Shown here one piece after another: positions 8,922 through 18,174 of a stretch of 64,000 nt of DNA (positions are counted from its first letter, which is position 1; the number at the start of each line of letters is the position of its first letter). The stretch spans positions 22,676 through 86,675 of the forward strand of contig CAIQBE010000012.1 in the NCBI GenBank assembly GCA_903870015.1, in the 5' to 3' direction. This DNA comes from an uncultured Thiotrichales bacterium. Lineage in GTDB: Bacteria; Pseudomonadota; Gammaproteobacteria; Francisellales; CACEW01. The notes below the pieces were generated by a model, which saw nothing but the letters and a program-made list of their open reading frames with translations, was not told the origin of the DNA and did no database searches. The translations under genes and the position numbers were made by a program.

Positions 8922-10184
8922 ATGTATAGTTCGAAGTATGCGCTAACACAAATCCAGGGTGCGGCGAAGGATTTTGAGAACATCTTGTTAAGCAAGGCGG
9001 GTGCGAATTTTAGCAGAGCAGTAGGCATTTTGAGGGGTGCTCATATGCTTAGTGATAATCATTTGCCCAATCATATTGCATCTTGTTTTGCTGCAGCAAG
9101 CGCAGAGAAAGAAATGGGTTCATTAATGGCCAGAGAGCAATCGCGTAATGCTATCGGTTATTTAATAGCGTTAGCCTATCACTTGGATCTAAGAGAAGTT
9201 AGATACAAGGCGATGGTGGCGTTATCTCGTTTGTCGCAAAACTCAGCATTTAGGGCTAAGGTGCAGGGCGATCCAGAAATATGGGGAATGTTATTAGACT
9301 GCTTTTTTATAGTGCTAGATGGCGGGTATAAAGCAAATAGAATAGCGGCGACATCTGCGCTTTACCATTTCGATGCCTTGTTCTTAAGTCATAGGGAAAA
9401 AAAGGGCGAAGGGGCGATCGATGAGTTTATGGCGGGTACTGATATGTTTATGCGCCCCAGGGCAATTAAATTAGCCCCGGATAAATTAGCGGCAGCCGCG
9501 GGAGTTTTAGAGAAGAGCGGCTCTGAGCAGCAATTGTTGGAGATTATGGGTGCGCGTTTTGAAAGGTGGCGTAGTGCAGAGGGTTTTAAAAATGCAGTAG
9601 ATACAGCATCCTGGATCTATGGATATGAAACACGTGGAAAGAAAAATATGTTATCGATGAGAGTGCTTGCAAGTGCTTTTCAAAGACTGGCAAAAACAAC
9701 GCAACCAGATTGGGTTGCTCAGTTTAAGTCAGGAGCGCTCATGGGTAGCTTAATAGCGCTCACGCATAATCCAGATAAAGAAGGCGTTAGGCGTTACGCT
9801 ATGCTGGCATTTGGTCACCTGTCTGCAATTCGTTCAGTCAGGGAGGTAATATGCAGCTATGAAGGCATGAAAGAAGTGTTAGTGGCGCATTTAGCGATGC
9901 GGTTGACTGATGATGAAGCGGTAAAAAATAAAGAAGCCGCTATGTACGTGCTTCATAAGTTTGGTGCATTAGAGTCACAGCGTGGTATGGTGAGTAAAGA
10001 GATTCGTGCTGAAATTGATGGCTTTCTAGCAGAGCGAGCCAAAAAGGGAGTGGCGACACCTAAGGTTTCTGTGGGGGGTGGCGCAGGCTCATCCGTAAGT
10101 GCGCCTATGTTTGCGGCGGCGGTGGAGGTTATTGCGCCTGCATCTTCAGAGGTTGGTTTGCTGCCTTCTAGCACTCCCTTTTAA
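8922..10184 (+). CDS. Hypothetical helical-repeat (ARM/HEAT-like) protein
   Basis: The 420-residue product is predicted almost wholly alpha-helical. It has recurring segments of the form EVRYKAMVALSRLSQNSAFRAKV (about residues 90-112) and GVRRYAMLAFGHLSAIRSVREVI (about 288-310), the pattern of armadillo/HEAT repeats. The C-terminal 45 residues are Gly/Ala/Ser/Val-rich and disordered-looking. There is no signal peptide. A GGGAGG ribosome site precedes the ATG. Proteins of this build mediate protein-protein contacts; in an intracellular bacterium a translocated effector is possible but not shown. The 3' end overlaps rlmI (convergent) by 17 bp. Confidence 0.75.
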   Translation: MYSSKYALTQIQGAAKDFENILLSKAGANFSRAVGILRGAHMLSDNHLPNHIASCFAAASAEKEMGSLMAREQSRNAIGYLIALAYHLDLREVRYKAMVALSRLSQNSAFRAKVQGDPEIWGMLLDCFFIVLDGGYKANRIAATSALYHFDALFLSHREKKGEGAIDEFMAGTDMFMRPRAIKLAPDKLAAAAGVLEKSGSEQQLLEIMGARFERWRSAEGFKNAVDTASWIYGYETRGKKNMLSMRVLASAFQRLAKTTQPDWVAQFKSGALMGSLIALTHNPDKEGVRRYAMLAFGHLSAIRSVREVICSYEGMKEVLVAHLAMRLTDDEAVKNKEAAMYVLHKFGALESQRGMVSKEIRAEIDGFLAERAKKGVATPKVSVGGGAGSSVSAPMFAAAVEVIAPASSEVGLLPSSTPF

Positions 10185-11352
10185 GCATAAAATAAGATTT
10201 TAAATACAGCGTCTCTGGGATCATCGGATGCCAGGGGTGGTCTGGTGCTTGGAAGGCGAGATCAAGTGTGTTGAGTTGAAATCTATTTTTATTCGCTTTG
10301 ATAAGTGCCCGGTTTAAATCTTCACTGGACAAATGCATTGAGCAGGATGAGCTCACCAATATTCCTTGATCTTTTAAACAAGCCAAGGCTAGTTCATTAA
10401 TGCGTTGATAGGCTAAAAACCCTTCATCCATGTCTTTTTTGCGTTTGATAAATGCGGGTGGGTCAACCAAAACCACATCAAATTGCTGGCCTGCATCTTT
10501 TAAATTTTTAAGTGCGGTAAAGGCATCTTCGCAGATAATGGTCGCACGATCATCTAGTTTATTTTCGGTAATATTTTTTTGAATATAATCACACGCAGGC
10601 TTGGAGCTCTCAATAAAGCTGACAGAGGTGGCGCCATAAACACCGGCGTAAATGCCGAAGCTGCCCAGATACGCAAAAATATCCAAGACTGTTTTGCCTT
10701 TGACAAAAGACTCTAGGCGTTTGCGATTGTTGCGCTGATCGTAGAACCAGCCCGTCTTTTGGCCATTGAATAACGGCACATGAAAAGGGATGTTATTTTC
10801 AAAAATTAATATCGTATCAGGCACGTCGCCATAGATAGTTTTAGTACAAGGCTCAAGGCCTTCGAGAGACAAGCTTTGCTGTTCATTCTTAAGTAAAATG
10901 CCTCGAGGGTTTAATAATTCAAGCAAGGCGGCAACGACAAATTCTTGCACCTGCCATGCGCCTTGGGTGGTGAGCTGCAGTACTAAAATATCGTTAAAAC
11001 GATCAATAATAATGCCAGGCAGTAAATCGCCTTCACCAAAACATAAACGATAGTAGGGCGCAGAAAAAAACGTTTGCCGTAAGTTCAGTGCTGCTTGTAA
11101 TCGCTCTTTGATAAGTGCTGCATCAAAAGCAACATCAGGCATATTGCTGTATAAGCGTAATGACAAAAGCGTATGCGGATTGATATAGCCCGATCCCAAA
11201 ACGCTGCCCTGGGCGCCAAAAACACTCACGCATTCGCCAGGCTTAAATTCTTTAAGTGGGCTTTTTAAATTATCAATTTCATTGCTAAAGATCCATAAAT
11301 GGCCCATCTTTACACGGCGATCTTCGTTTTTACTCAAATAGATTTTACGCAT
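10168..11352 (-). CDS. rlmI: 23S rRNA m5C1962 methyltransferase
   Basis: The 394-residue protein has an N-terminal PUA domain ([25 protein letters not shown]), a central RlmI beta-domain with [14 protein letters not shown] and [14 protein letters not shown], and a C-terminal Rossmann methyltransferase. The SAM-binding motif is [17 protein letters not shown], the catalytic motif is [11 protein letters not shown], and SSSCSMH carries the catalytic Cys. It methylates a cytosine in 23S rRNA. Its ATG overlaps the end of prfA by 8 bp, so the two translation-related genes are coupled. Confidence 0.93.
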   Translation of the reverse strand: MRKIYLSKNEDRRVKMGHLWIFSNEIDNLKSPLKEFKPGECVSVFGAQGSVLGSGYINPHTLLSLRLYSNMPDVAFDAALIKERLQAALNLRQTFFSAPYYRLCFGEGDLLPGIIIDRFNDILVLQLTTQGAWQVQEFVVAALLELLNPRGILLKNEQQSLSLEGLEPCTKTIYGDVPDTILIFENNIPFHVPLFNGQKTGWFYDQRNNRKRLESFVKGKTVLDIFAYLGSFGIYAGVYGATSVSFIESSKPACDYIQKNITENKLDDRATIICEDAFTALKNLKDAGQQFDVVLVDPPAFIKRKKDMDEGFLAYQRINELALACLKDQGILVSSSCSMHLSSEDLNRALIKANKNRFQLNTLDLAFQAPDHPWHPMIPETLYLKSYFMLKREC

Positions 11353-12424
11353 TAATTTCTGCCAATAGTTTGGTTTTTTCTTCTTGTAAGAGCGGGGTGA
11401 TTACGGGCTCAAGCTCGCCTTGCATAATGTCATCAAGTTTATAAAGCGTAAGATTAATGCGATGATCCGTTAAGCGGCCTTGGGGGAAGTTATAAGTACG
11501 AATGCGCTCAGAGCGATCCCCTGTGCCTACGAGGCTTTTACGCGTCGCGGCTTCAGAGGCGCGTTGCTTTTCTTGCTGTGCTGAAAGTAAGCGTGCTTTA
11601 AGCAGGTTCATCGCCTTGGCGCGATTTTTATGTTGTGAGCGCTCTTCTTGGCATTCCACCACAACACCTGTGGGAATATGGGTAATACGAATGGCTGAGT
11701 CAGTTTTATTGACATGCTGTCCGCCAGCACCTGAAGCACGGAACGTATCAGTTTTTAAATCAGCGGGGTTAATGTCAATATCATTGATTTCTTCGCTTTC
11801 GGGCATAATCGCCACAGTACAGGTAGAAGTATGCACGCGGCCTTGAGCTTCTGTGGTTGGAATGCGCTGGACTCGGTGTGCACCGGATTCATATTTAAGT
11901 TGGCCATAGGCGCCTTCGCCCTCAATCCGCGCAATAATTTCTTTATAGCCGCCATGTTCACCAGCATTGCTATTCATGACTTCAACACGCCAGCCTTTCT
12001 GCTCGGCAAACTTTGAGTACATGCGAAATAAATCCCCGGAAAAAATTGCCGATTCATCGCCACCTGCAGCTGCGCGAATTTCAAGAAAGATACTGGCGTG
12101 GTCATTAGGGTCTTTAGGGAGGAGGTGGGTGTAGAGATTGCTGATAAGTCCTTCTTGATTAGCTTTAGCCTCGGCAAAATCAAGTTCAGCCAGATCTTTC
12201 ATCTCAGGATCTTTAAGCAAGGCCTCAGCCTCTTGCATGCGCGTTTCATTATCAAGATAAGCTTTGTAGGCATTAACCACATCAGAAAGCTCGGCGTATT
12301 CTTTAGAAAGCGTGCGAAATTGATTTGAGTCATTGATGACGCTGGGCGTATTTAACAGCGCCGAAATTTCCTCATGGCGCTCGCTAATTCTCTGCAGGCG
12401 CGAAATAATAGTGGGTTGTAGCAT
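11345..12424 (-). CDS. prfA: Peptide chain release factor 1
   Basis: RF1 recognises UAA and UAG and triggers release of the finished protein. The GGQ motif is seen in [18 protein letters not shown], and the stop-codon-reading PxT tripeptide is in [18 protein letters not shown] (P-T-T rather than the common P-A-T, still PxT, not the SPF of RF2). ATG at 12424 gives 359 residues, matching the family; a TTG at 12439 is an unlikely longer start. The usual downstream prmC/hemK is replaced by rlmI. Confidence 0.95.
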   Translation of the reverse strand: MLQPTIISRLQRISERHEEISALLNTPSVINDSNQFRTLSKEYAELSDVVNAYKAYLDNETRMQEAEALLKDPEMKDLAELDFAEAKANQEGLISNLYTHLLPKDPNDHASIFLEIRAAAGGDESAIFSGDLFRMYSKFAEQKGWRVEVMNSNAGEHGGYKEIIARIEGEGAYGQLKYESGAHRVQRIPTTEAQGRVHTSTCTVAIMPESEEINDIDINPADLKTDTFRASGAGGQHVNKTDSAIRITHIPTGVVVECQEERSQHKNRAKAMNLLKARLLSAQQEKQRASEAATRKSLVGTGDRSERIRTYNFPQGRLTDHRINLTLYKLDDIMQGELEPVITPLLQEEKTKLLAEINA

Positions 12425-12495
12425 AATAAAGTCAGTCAAACCTAAGTGGCAGTATTATAAACGTTTTGGTCCAATATATAAACTTTATTTTGCAT

Positions 12496-12891
12496 TTAAG
12501 GCTGAGATCCTAAAGCTTGAAACTCTTCGGGGTCAAGGACTGAATTTTCTTGCTCCGAATCAGTGCCCTCGCCGCTCGAGAAAGAGCCAGTTTGAGTGGC
12601 GGCGCTCAACATTGTTGTTGCCGCTCCATTTTGGCGGCGGGGCTCGTTATCTATTCCCAATAAGGCTGTTGAATCATTATTATTGTCATTATCTGCATGT
12701 TCTGCAGAAGGTGCGGAGCAGATACATGCAAAACAACAGAGGCTAGTCAGAACACCTGCTGCTCCTATTGTGGTGTAGGCAATAGCTTGGGGGGTATTCG
12801 AATCTGAGTTCAAGTCGATGGCCCCGAGCGTTAATAGCGGTCCAAAAATACCTAGGCATAAAATGCCGCCGATGAACGCCTGTCCTTGCAT
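12496..12891 (-). CDS. Small two-helix membrane protein with acidic C-terminal tail
   Basis: The 131-residue product has two hydrophobic segments (about residues 6-24 and 37-60, the second Cys-rich: SLCCFACICSAP) and a long polar tail of about 70 residues. The tail is rich in Asn, Ser, Glu and Asp and ends near DSEQENSVLDPEEFQALGSQP. Glu-rich C-termini of this kind (E-block) are typical of Dot/Icm type IV effectors, so a secreted membrane-targeted effector is a reasonable but unproven idea. No family is recognised. The ribosome site is weak. Confidence 0.65.
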   Translation of the reverse strand: MQGQAFIGGILCLGIFGPLLTLGAIDLNSDSNTPQAIAYTTIGAAGVLTSLCCFACICSAPSAEHADNDNNNDSTALLGIDNEPRRQNGAATTMLSAATQTGSFSSGEGTDSEQENSVLDPEEFQALGSQP

Positions 12892-13170
12892 GAAAAGCCC
12901 TTTTTTAAATAAATTGATTATTATTGTGCCTTTTTATTATATAATTTGCAAATTCTTTCAGAGGGCAGGTTTTGCGAGCTTAAATTTTTGGGCATCATGA
13001 GTGATAACGCTAAAAACGTTTCGTTGCAAGATCTATGCTAAACTTCTTATGCATATTAAAGTACTTCGCTAGCAATTTGCGGAGGGATATGCTAAAATGC
13101 CATTGATTTTGGAAGAAATTTTCTCAGCTTAAATTAATTTTAACAAAAAAGAAAAGGATTTATCTTATCC

Positions 13171-13692
13171 ATGAAACGTTCACGTAATATTTTTTTGGTA
13201 GGTCCGATGGGGGCCGGTAAAAGTACGATTGGCCGCCACCTTGCTGACCTTTTAAAAATGGAATTCTATGATTCCGATGCTGAAATAGAAGAGCGCTGCG
13301 GTACTGATATCGCTTGGATTTTTGATATTGAGGGCGAGGATGGTTTTCGTCTGCGCGAAGAAAAAGTGATTCATGAGCTTACCGAGAAAAATGGTATTGT
13401 TCTGGCAACCGGTGGTGGTGTTGTAGATTCGCCCCTGAATCGCGCACGCTTAGCAGCACGCGGTGCTGTGGTTTACTTAAAAGTCACTGTTGATCAGCAA
13501 ATGGAGCGTACGGTAAAAGACAAATCGCGCCCACAGCTGCAGGTCACTAATAAACGCGAAGTACTAGAAAAACTTCGCGATGAGCGCATGCACTTATTTG
13601 AAGAAATCGCAGATTATACCGTAAAGACTGACGAGCGCGGAGTCAAAACCGTCGCGGGCGACATCGTTAAAATGCTTGATGGTGAAGGGTGA
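13171..13692 (+). CDS. aroK: Shikimate kinase
   Basis: This 173-residue NMP-kinase-fold enzyme phosphorylates shikimate on the way to chorismate. The Walker A motif [15 protein letters not shown] is at residues 11-25. The shikimate-binding residues are in [11 protein letters not shown] and the GGGVVDS loop, and KDKSRPQLQ forms the lid. An AGAAAAGGAT ribosome region precedes the ATG. aroB, its usual partner, does not follow; instead the 3' end overlaps the region that starts hemE. Confidence 0.95.
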   Translation: MKRSRNIFLVGPMGAGKSTIGRHLADLLKMEFYDSDAEIEERCGTDIAWIFDIEGEDGFRLREEKVIHELTEKNGIVLATGGGVVDSPLNRARLAARGAVVYLKVTVDQQMERTVKDKSRPQLQVTNKREVLEKLRDERMHLFEEIADYTVKTDERGVKTVAGDIVKMLDGEG

Positions 13693-13696
13693 TGCG

Positions 13697-14764
13697 GTGT
13701 CGTTAGCCAACGATACGATCATCAAGGCACTATTACGTGAGCCTGTGACTCACACGCCTATCTGGATTATGCGCCAAGCAGGCCGATATCTACCTGAATA
13801 CAAAAAAACGCGCGAACGTGCAGGTAGCTTTTTAAAGCTTTGTAAAACACCTGAGCTTGCCTGCGAAGTCACCTTGCAGCCCTTGCAGCGATTCCCATTG
13901 ATCGATGCTGCCATTTTATTTTCAGATATTTTAACGATTCCTGATGCGATGGGGTTAGGTCTTGATTTTGTCGAGGGCGAGGGGCCGACTTTTAAAAAAA
14001 GAATTACCCATTTAACCGAAGTCAAAAAATTAGCGATCCCTGATCCTAATGTTGATCTTGCTTATGTCATGGATGCGGTGCGTTTAATTAAAAAAGAACT
14101 CAAAGGCAGTGTGCCATTAATCGGTTTTGCTGGCAGTCCATTTACGCTTGCAGCCTATATGGTTGAGGGTGGTAGTAGCAAAAATTTTAATCGCATCAGA
14201 AAAATGTTTATCGATGCGCCCAATGTGTTGCATCAATTATTAGCCAAGCTCACCGAATCAGTGACATCATACTTAAATGCCCAAATCGAAGCAGGTGTAG
14301 ATATCGTCATGATCTTTGATAGCTGGGGTGGTTTGCTTAACGACAATAGTTATGTCAGCTTTTCACTGAATTATATTGAGCAAATTATCAAAAATTTACA
14401 TAAAACCCATGCAGGTAAAAAAATCCCAAGCATTGTGTTTGCACGCGGGGCGGGTAATCGTTTATCACAATTGACCATGTTATCAAGTGATGCATTAGGT
14501 ATCGATGAGCAAACTAATTTATTAACAGCAAAAAATACCTTAAGCGCGCAATTTGTGTTGCAGGGCAATTTTGCCCCTAATTTATTAAAAGAAAGTGATG
14601 CGGTAATTAAACAAGAAGTCACAAAGATTTTAGAGATGATGCAAGGTCAGCCTCATGTGTTTAACCTGGGCCATGGCATCACGCCAGAAATTGATCCTAA
14701 TAAGCTAGGCTTTTTGGTCAATGAAGTTTTTGAGCAGAGCAAAAAAAGATGTGGCACGACGTAA
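13697..14764 (+). CDS. hemE: Uroporphyrinogen decarboxylase
   Basis: HemE removes four carboxylates from uroporphyrinogen III to give coproporphyrinogen III in heme synthesis. The signature PIWIMRQAGRYLPEYKKTRE is near the N-terminus, and GFAGSPFTLAAYMVEGG is in the middle. GTG at 13697 is chosen because it gives 355 residues and the family's usual N-terminal length, and a GAAGGG ribosome site at 13684-13689 inside the aroK end is correctly spaced. ATG at 13679 would add six residues. It overlaps the next gene by 16 bp. Another heme gene, hemC, is at 56 kb, so the pathway is dispersed. Confidence 0.93.
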   Translation: MSLANDTIIKALLREPVTHTPIWIMRQAGRYLPEYKKTRERAGSFLKLCKTPELACEVTLQPLQRFPLIDAAILFSDILTIPDAMGLGLDFVEGEGPTFKKRITHLTEVKKLAIPDPNVDLAYVMDAVRLIKKELKGSVPLIGFAGSPFTLAAYMVEGGSSKNFNRIRKMFIDAPNVLHQLLAKLTESVTSYLNAQIEAGVDIVMIFDSWGGLLNDNSYVSFSLNYIEQIIKNLHKTHAGKKIPSIVFARGAGNRLSQLTMLSSDALGIDEQTNLLTAKNTLSAQFVLQGNFAPNLLKESDAVIKQEVTKILEMMQGQPHVFNLGHGITPEIDPNKLGFLVNEVFEQSKKRCGTT

Positions 14765-15366
14765 TCTACGGCTTGTTACTCGGCTACGGCGCAGCAGTGC
14801 CTATCGGCCCCATGAATCTAGAAATGATCCGGCGCAATTTGCTTTATGGTTATAAAACTGGCGTGAGCTTTGGCTTGGGTGCTTGTTGTGTCGATACGAC
14901 TTTTATGATTTTTTTAGGCTTGGGCGCGCTTGAAATCTTGCAAAGCCCCAAATTTTTAAATGTCATCGGCTTTTGCGGCGCATTAGTTTTATTTTGGTTT
15001 GCTTATAAAGCCTGGGGCACAAAGGTTGCTGAGGTTAATATGGGCGAGCATCAAAAAATTGCTAAACCCTGGTGGCAGCACATGGCCGCAAGTTATATGC
15101 TGACCATGATCAATCCCTTTACGATTATATTCTGGTCATCCGTCAGCTCGCAAGCAGCGCTGCTCGTAACGCATGATCCTCATGCATTTTGGGTGCTGGC
15201 GCCGAGTGTTTTAGTGGCGACCTTGAGCTGGGTCTTGGGTTTAAATACCGTGCTTTATTTTACCCGCGATAAAATCTCAATAAAAACCATGAAGACTTTT
15301 AATCGCATCGGTGCAGTGTTGCTTGCTGGCTTTGGTATTTATGGTTTGTTGCGAGTATTTTTATAA
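14749..15366 (+). CDS. LysE/RhtB family amino-acid exporter
   Basis: The 205-residue inner-membrane protein has six hydrophobic segments and the family N-terminus GYGAAVPIGPMNLEMIRRNLLYGYKTG, plus MINPFTIIFWSSVSS in helix 4. Family members export basic or neutral amino acids or homoserine lactones; the substrate cannot be told. ATG overlaps hemE by 16 bp, making aroK-hemE-lysE one transcription unit. Confidence 0.88.
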   Translation: MWHDVIYGLLLGYGAAVPIGPMNLEMIRRNLLYGYKTGVSFGLGACCVDTTFMIFLGLGALEILQSPKFLNVIGFCGALVLFWFAYKAWGTKVAEVNMGEHQKIAKPWWQHMAASYMLTMINPFTIIFWSSVSSQAALLVTHDPHAFWVLAPSVLVATLSWVLGLNTVLYFTRDKISIKTMKTFNRIGAVLLAGFGIYGLLRVFL

Positions 15367-15461
15367 ATTCATTCATTTTTCAGATATAATCTCCCTTGCA
15401 AGTGGTACTGAACTATAGTACCATATACCCATGAAGCTATCTAAAAAGCATGCTACAACTT

Positions 15462-15732
15462 AAGACTGCTGCATAACCCCTTTCCGGCGTTATCCTTAAG
15501 GCTGCTTGATAACCCAGGTGCCCTCTCCCTGGCGTCATCCTTCGAATTTTGCGGAGCAAAATTGCGGAGGATCCAGTTTTTACTAGCATGCAGCGTAGCT
15601 GCATTCATTGCATGATTAGGGAAGGGTTGAATGCAGTTACGCTGCATGCGATTGGGTCCTGGTTCCTCCGCAAAAATTGCTGCGCAATTTTTCGAAGGAT
15701 GACGCCGGGGGGGTGGGTTATGCAGCAGTCTT
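15462..15732. repeat. Nested inverted-repeat element (MITE-like), 271 bp
   Basis: The outer ends are an 18-bp perfect inverted repeat: AAGACTGCTGCATAACCC at 15462-15479, with its complement ending at 15732. Inside lies a second inverted repeat of about 45 bp (GGCGTCATCCTTCG... near 15533 against ...CGAAGGATGACGCC ending near 15706). At the centre a third pair, GCATGCAGCGTAGCTGCATTCA / TGAATGCAG(T)TACGCTGCATGC-like arms, flanks about 20 bases. The left arm also contains two diverged direct copies of the CTGCNTGATAACCC...GGCGTNATCCTT unit. The whole can fold as a long cruciform or hairpin. There is no coding potential; it fills the gap between the lysE-type gene and the convergent kinase gene. 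Confidence 0.75.
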
Positions 15733-15845
15733 TAAAAGTTTTAGGATTATCTATTTGATCATATTTTGCTCGTATTTGCTGGTTAAATAAAGATCAGATA
15801 GGTAGTGCAAGCGGATGAGCTGTTTAGGCAGTCTGAAAGTGGCGT

Positions 15846-16793
15846 CTATATTAAATGAGTGGAAGCAATATATTCTCTAAAATACCCAGCAAGCCTTTCG
15901 CCATAAAAGGATTTTAAGGCTTGCGGATCAACAGCGAGCATTAAGCGATAATAAGCCAGCGCGGAATAAATGGGGAAGAGTTTTTGGATTAACACAAAAG
16001 CTTCTAGTAGTTTATTCTCCGGCGCAAACTCAAGCCAAGGTTCGCAACAAGCTTTTTGCAGTTGCTGATAAAGCGGACTAGATGCGGTAACGCCATGATG
16101 TTTAATAGCTTGTAGTAAATAATTATGCAAAGCAAAAAACGGATGGCTAATCACAATTTCACCCCAATCAATAAACGTCAGTTTTTGGGTGGCGGGATCA
16201 AAGAGCGTATTATTCGTATTAAAATCCGGTTGCACCAAAGTTGCTGAGATGTGATATTGCGAAAGCGCCGCACATTGCGCTGTAAAGTGTGGGGTTAAAT
16301 CCAGCAAGACTTGCAGTTCTTTATCAGTCAGGCCTTCTGCTTTTAAAAACTCGGTTTGACTCATCAGTTGCTCATACAGTTGAGGCAGCTTCTCTAAGCG
16401 CCAATCAGGAACGCCTAAAGCTAAAAAGGATTCGAGATTACGCTCGACTGATCGTTGAATCTGGGCATGTTGGTCAATGGCCGTTAACAAGAGCTCGGGC
16501 TGGAAATTAGTTTTGAGATAGGAGCGGAGGGTAATCCCGGCGTCTTTCATCAGAAAGCCATAAAGTACATCGTTACTCGCTATCACGGTTGGGACATTGG
16601 CATGAAATTGCCCCTGCAATAATTGGATAATCTTCGGCTCTAAGAACAAAGCAGGCGGCGTTTGTTTTAAATAAACAGGCCCGTTGGATGTTGCAAAGCG
16701 GATGACCTGAGACCAGGGCGTTTCGACGACAACCTTGTAATCCTGAGAATTTAAGTAATCTGTTGCCCATTGTAAAATAGCGGTCGGATTCAT
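15846..16793 (-). CDS. Phosphotransferase, APH/choline kinase fold
   Basis: The 315-residue protein has the aminoglycoside-phosphotransferase fold: a nucleotide-binding N-lobe with VYLKQTPPALFLEPKII, and a C-lobe with the catalytic loop VQPDFNTNNTLFDP, in which the usual HGD is VQPD, and the metal-binding LTFIDWGEI. The phosphate acceptor is unknown. ATG at 16793 is preferred over upstream starts because the frame upstream has no homology-like character and the same N-terminus (NPTAIL.WATDYLNSQDY) recurs in a fragment at 18.1 kb. Upstream lies a nuclease gene that appears to have separated this gene from its original partner. Confidence 0.85.
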   Translation of the reverse strand: MNPTAILQWATDYLNSQDYKVVVETPWSQVIRFATSNGPVYLKQTPPALFLEPKIIQLLQGQFHANVPTVIASNDVLYGFLMKDAGITLRSYLKTNFQPELLLTAIDQHAQIQRSVERNLESFLALGVPDWRLEKLPQLYEQLMSQTEFLKAEGLTDKELQVLLDLTPHFTAQCAALSQYHISATLVQPDFNTNNTLFDPATQKLTFIDWGEIVISHPFFALHNYLLQAIKHHGVTASSPLYQQLQKACCEPWLEFAPENKLLEAFVLIQKLFPIYSALAYYRLMLAVDPQALKSFYGERLAGYFREYIASTHLI

Positions 16794-17049
16794 GCTTGTT
16801 CCAAAGGGGTGAGCGCTCTGGTGATTTCCATGCCAGCGGGTGTGTAAATTTGTTGTATGATTTTGATGAGGGTGTCTGAAATATTTTTCATAAATTAACT
16901 GCACATTCAAATTTATAGCGATACTGAGTAATGGTAGCACAATTTGGGTCTTATGCGAGATTATTTTGAATTGCAATCCAGGTGTAATGGTCGTATTATT
17001 ATCAGTATTATTTTTGACAATATCAAAAAGTCATTAGTGGAGATATATC

Positions 17050-18078
17050 ATGAAAAACCTTACCGCAGTATCAAATGCACCTGAGTTCAAAGCGCAGTTT
17101 TCTGAAATTACTACCCTAATTACGAGCGCCCAGAAAAAAGCCTACCAAGCAGTCAACACCTGCTTAATTGATTTATATTGGGAAATTGGTGAATACATTA
17201 GCCGAAAGCTTGAAGCTGCTGAATGGGGAGAGGGGGTTGTCGAGCAGTTGGCAAAGCATATTAGCCAAGAGTATCCGACCTTGAGGGGTTTTACGCGCTC
17301 TAACCTTTTTCGAATGCGCCAGTTTTATGAAACCTATCGGAATAATGAAAAAGTCGCACCACTGGCGCGACAATTGTCATGGAGTCATAATCTGATCATT
17401 TTAGGTCAAAGCAAATATCCAGAAGAGCGTGAGTTTTACTTGCGTATGGCTAATACAGAAAAGTGGAGTAAGCGCGAACTTGAAAGGCAATTTAAGCTTG
17501 GGTCGTTTGAGCGTGCCGTTTTAAACCCACCCAAAGCATCAGCAGTCATTAAGCAGAATTATCCTGAAGCACTGTCAGTCTTTAAAGATACATATGTGAT
17601 AGAGTTTTTAGACTTGCCAGATGGTCATAGTGAGGCTGATTTACATCATGCGTTATTGCATAAGCTAAAAAAGTTTTTAATTGAATTGGGTCATGATTTT
17701 TGCTTTATTCGTTCCGAGTATCCTTTGCAGGTAGGTGGGCGTGATTTTGCACTTGATTTGCTCTTTTTTCATAGAGGCTTGAATGCACTAATTGCGTTTG
17801 AGCTCAAAGTTGGCCGTTTCGAGCCTGAATACCTAGGCAAGCTAGAGTTTTACCTTGAGGCTTTAGATCGGGATGTCAAAAAGCCTCACGAGAATGCGCC
17901 GATTGGAATTCTCCTCTGCGCTAGCAAAGACAAGGAAGTTGTAGAGTATTCATTAAGTCGAAGTCTATCACCAACGCTAATAGCTGAATATCAAACGCAG
18001 CTTCCTGACAAAAAACTGTTGCAGCAAAAACTGCATGAATTTTATCAGGCTATGGTAAGTCAAGAAAATGAAGCATGA
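17050..18078 (+). CDS. DUF1016 (YhcG-like) PD-(D/E)XK nuclease
   Basis: The 342-residue protein has the N-terminal DUF1016 helical domain (LYWEIGEYISRKLEAAEWGEGVVEQLAKHI...LRGFTRSNLFRMRQFYETY) and a C-terminal PD-(D/E)XK nuclease domain with Asp236 (FALDLLFFHRG) and the E-x-K pair Glu251/Lys253 (AFELKVGRFEPEYLGKL). Such proteins are common in defence and mobile contexts and are thought to cut DNA. GGAG lies 9 bases before the ATG. The gene is flanked on both sides by copies of the first ~100 bp of the neighbouring kinase gene, which suggests it arrived by insertion. Confidence 0.9.
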   Translation: MKNLTAVSNAPEFKAQFSEITTLITSAQKKAYQAVNTCLIDLYWEIGEYISRKLEAAEWGEGVVEQLAKHISQEYPTLRGFTRSNLFRMRQFYETYRNNEKVAPLARQLSWSHNLIILGQSKYPEEREFYLRMANTEKWSKRELERQFKLGSFERAVLNPPKASAVIKQNYPEALSVFKDTYVIEFLDLPDGHSEADLHHALLHKLKKFLIELGHDFCFIRSEYPLQVGGRDFALDLLFFHRGLNALIAFELKVGRFEPEYLGKLEFYLEALDRDVKKPHENAPIGILLCASKDKEVVEYSLSRSLSPTLIAEYQTQLPDKKLLQQKLHEFYQAMVSQENEA

Positions 18079-18174
18079 GCGGATCTGGAAGGGTATTTCG
18101 ACCACAACCTCGTAGTCCTGAGAGTTTAGGTAATCTGTTGCCCATTTTAAAATAGCAGTAGGATGATTCATCAT
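18079..18174 (-). pseudogene. 5' fragment of an APH-type phosphotransferase gene
   Basis: About 30 codons from ATG 18174 encode MMNHPTAILKWATDYLNSQD and following residues, nearly the same as the N-terminus of the kinase at 15846-16793. The DNA of 18079-18181 aligns with 16693-16799 with scattered differences. The resemblance stops at the stop codon of the DUF1016 gene. The fragment still overlaps the upstream cyclase stop in an ATGA arrangement, so it keeps the original operon junction and the rest of the gene was displaced or lost. Confidence 0.8.

Noticed and set aside
11502..11846. Antisense ORF inside prfA
   Set aside because: It overlaps a conserved essential gene fully; its Cys/Ser/Arg-rich product is typical of a shadow frame.
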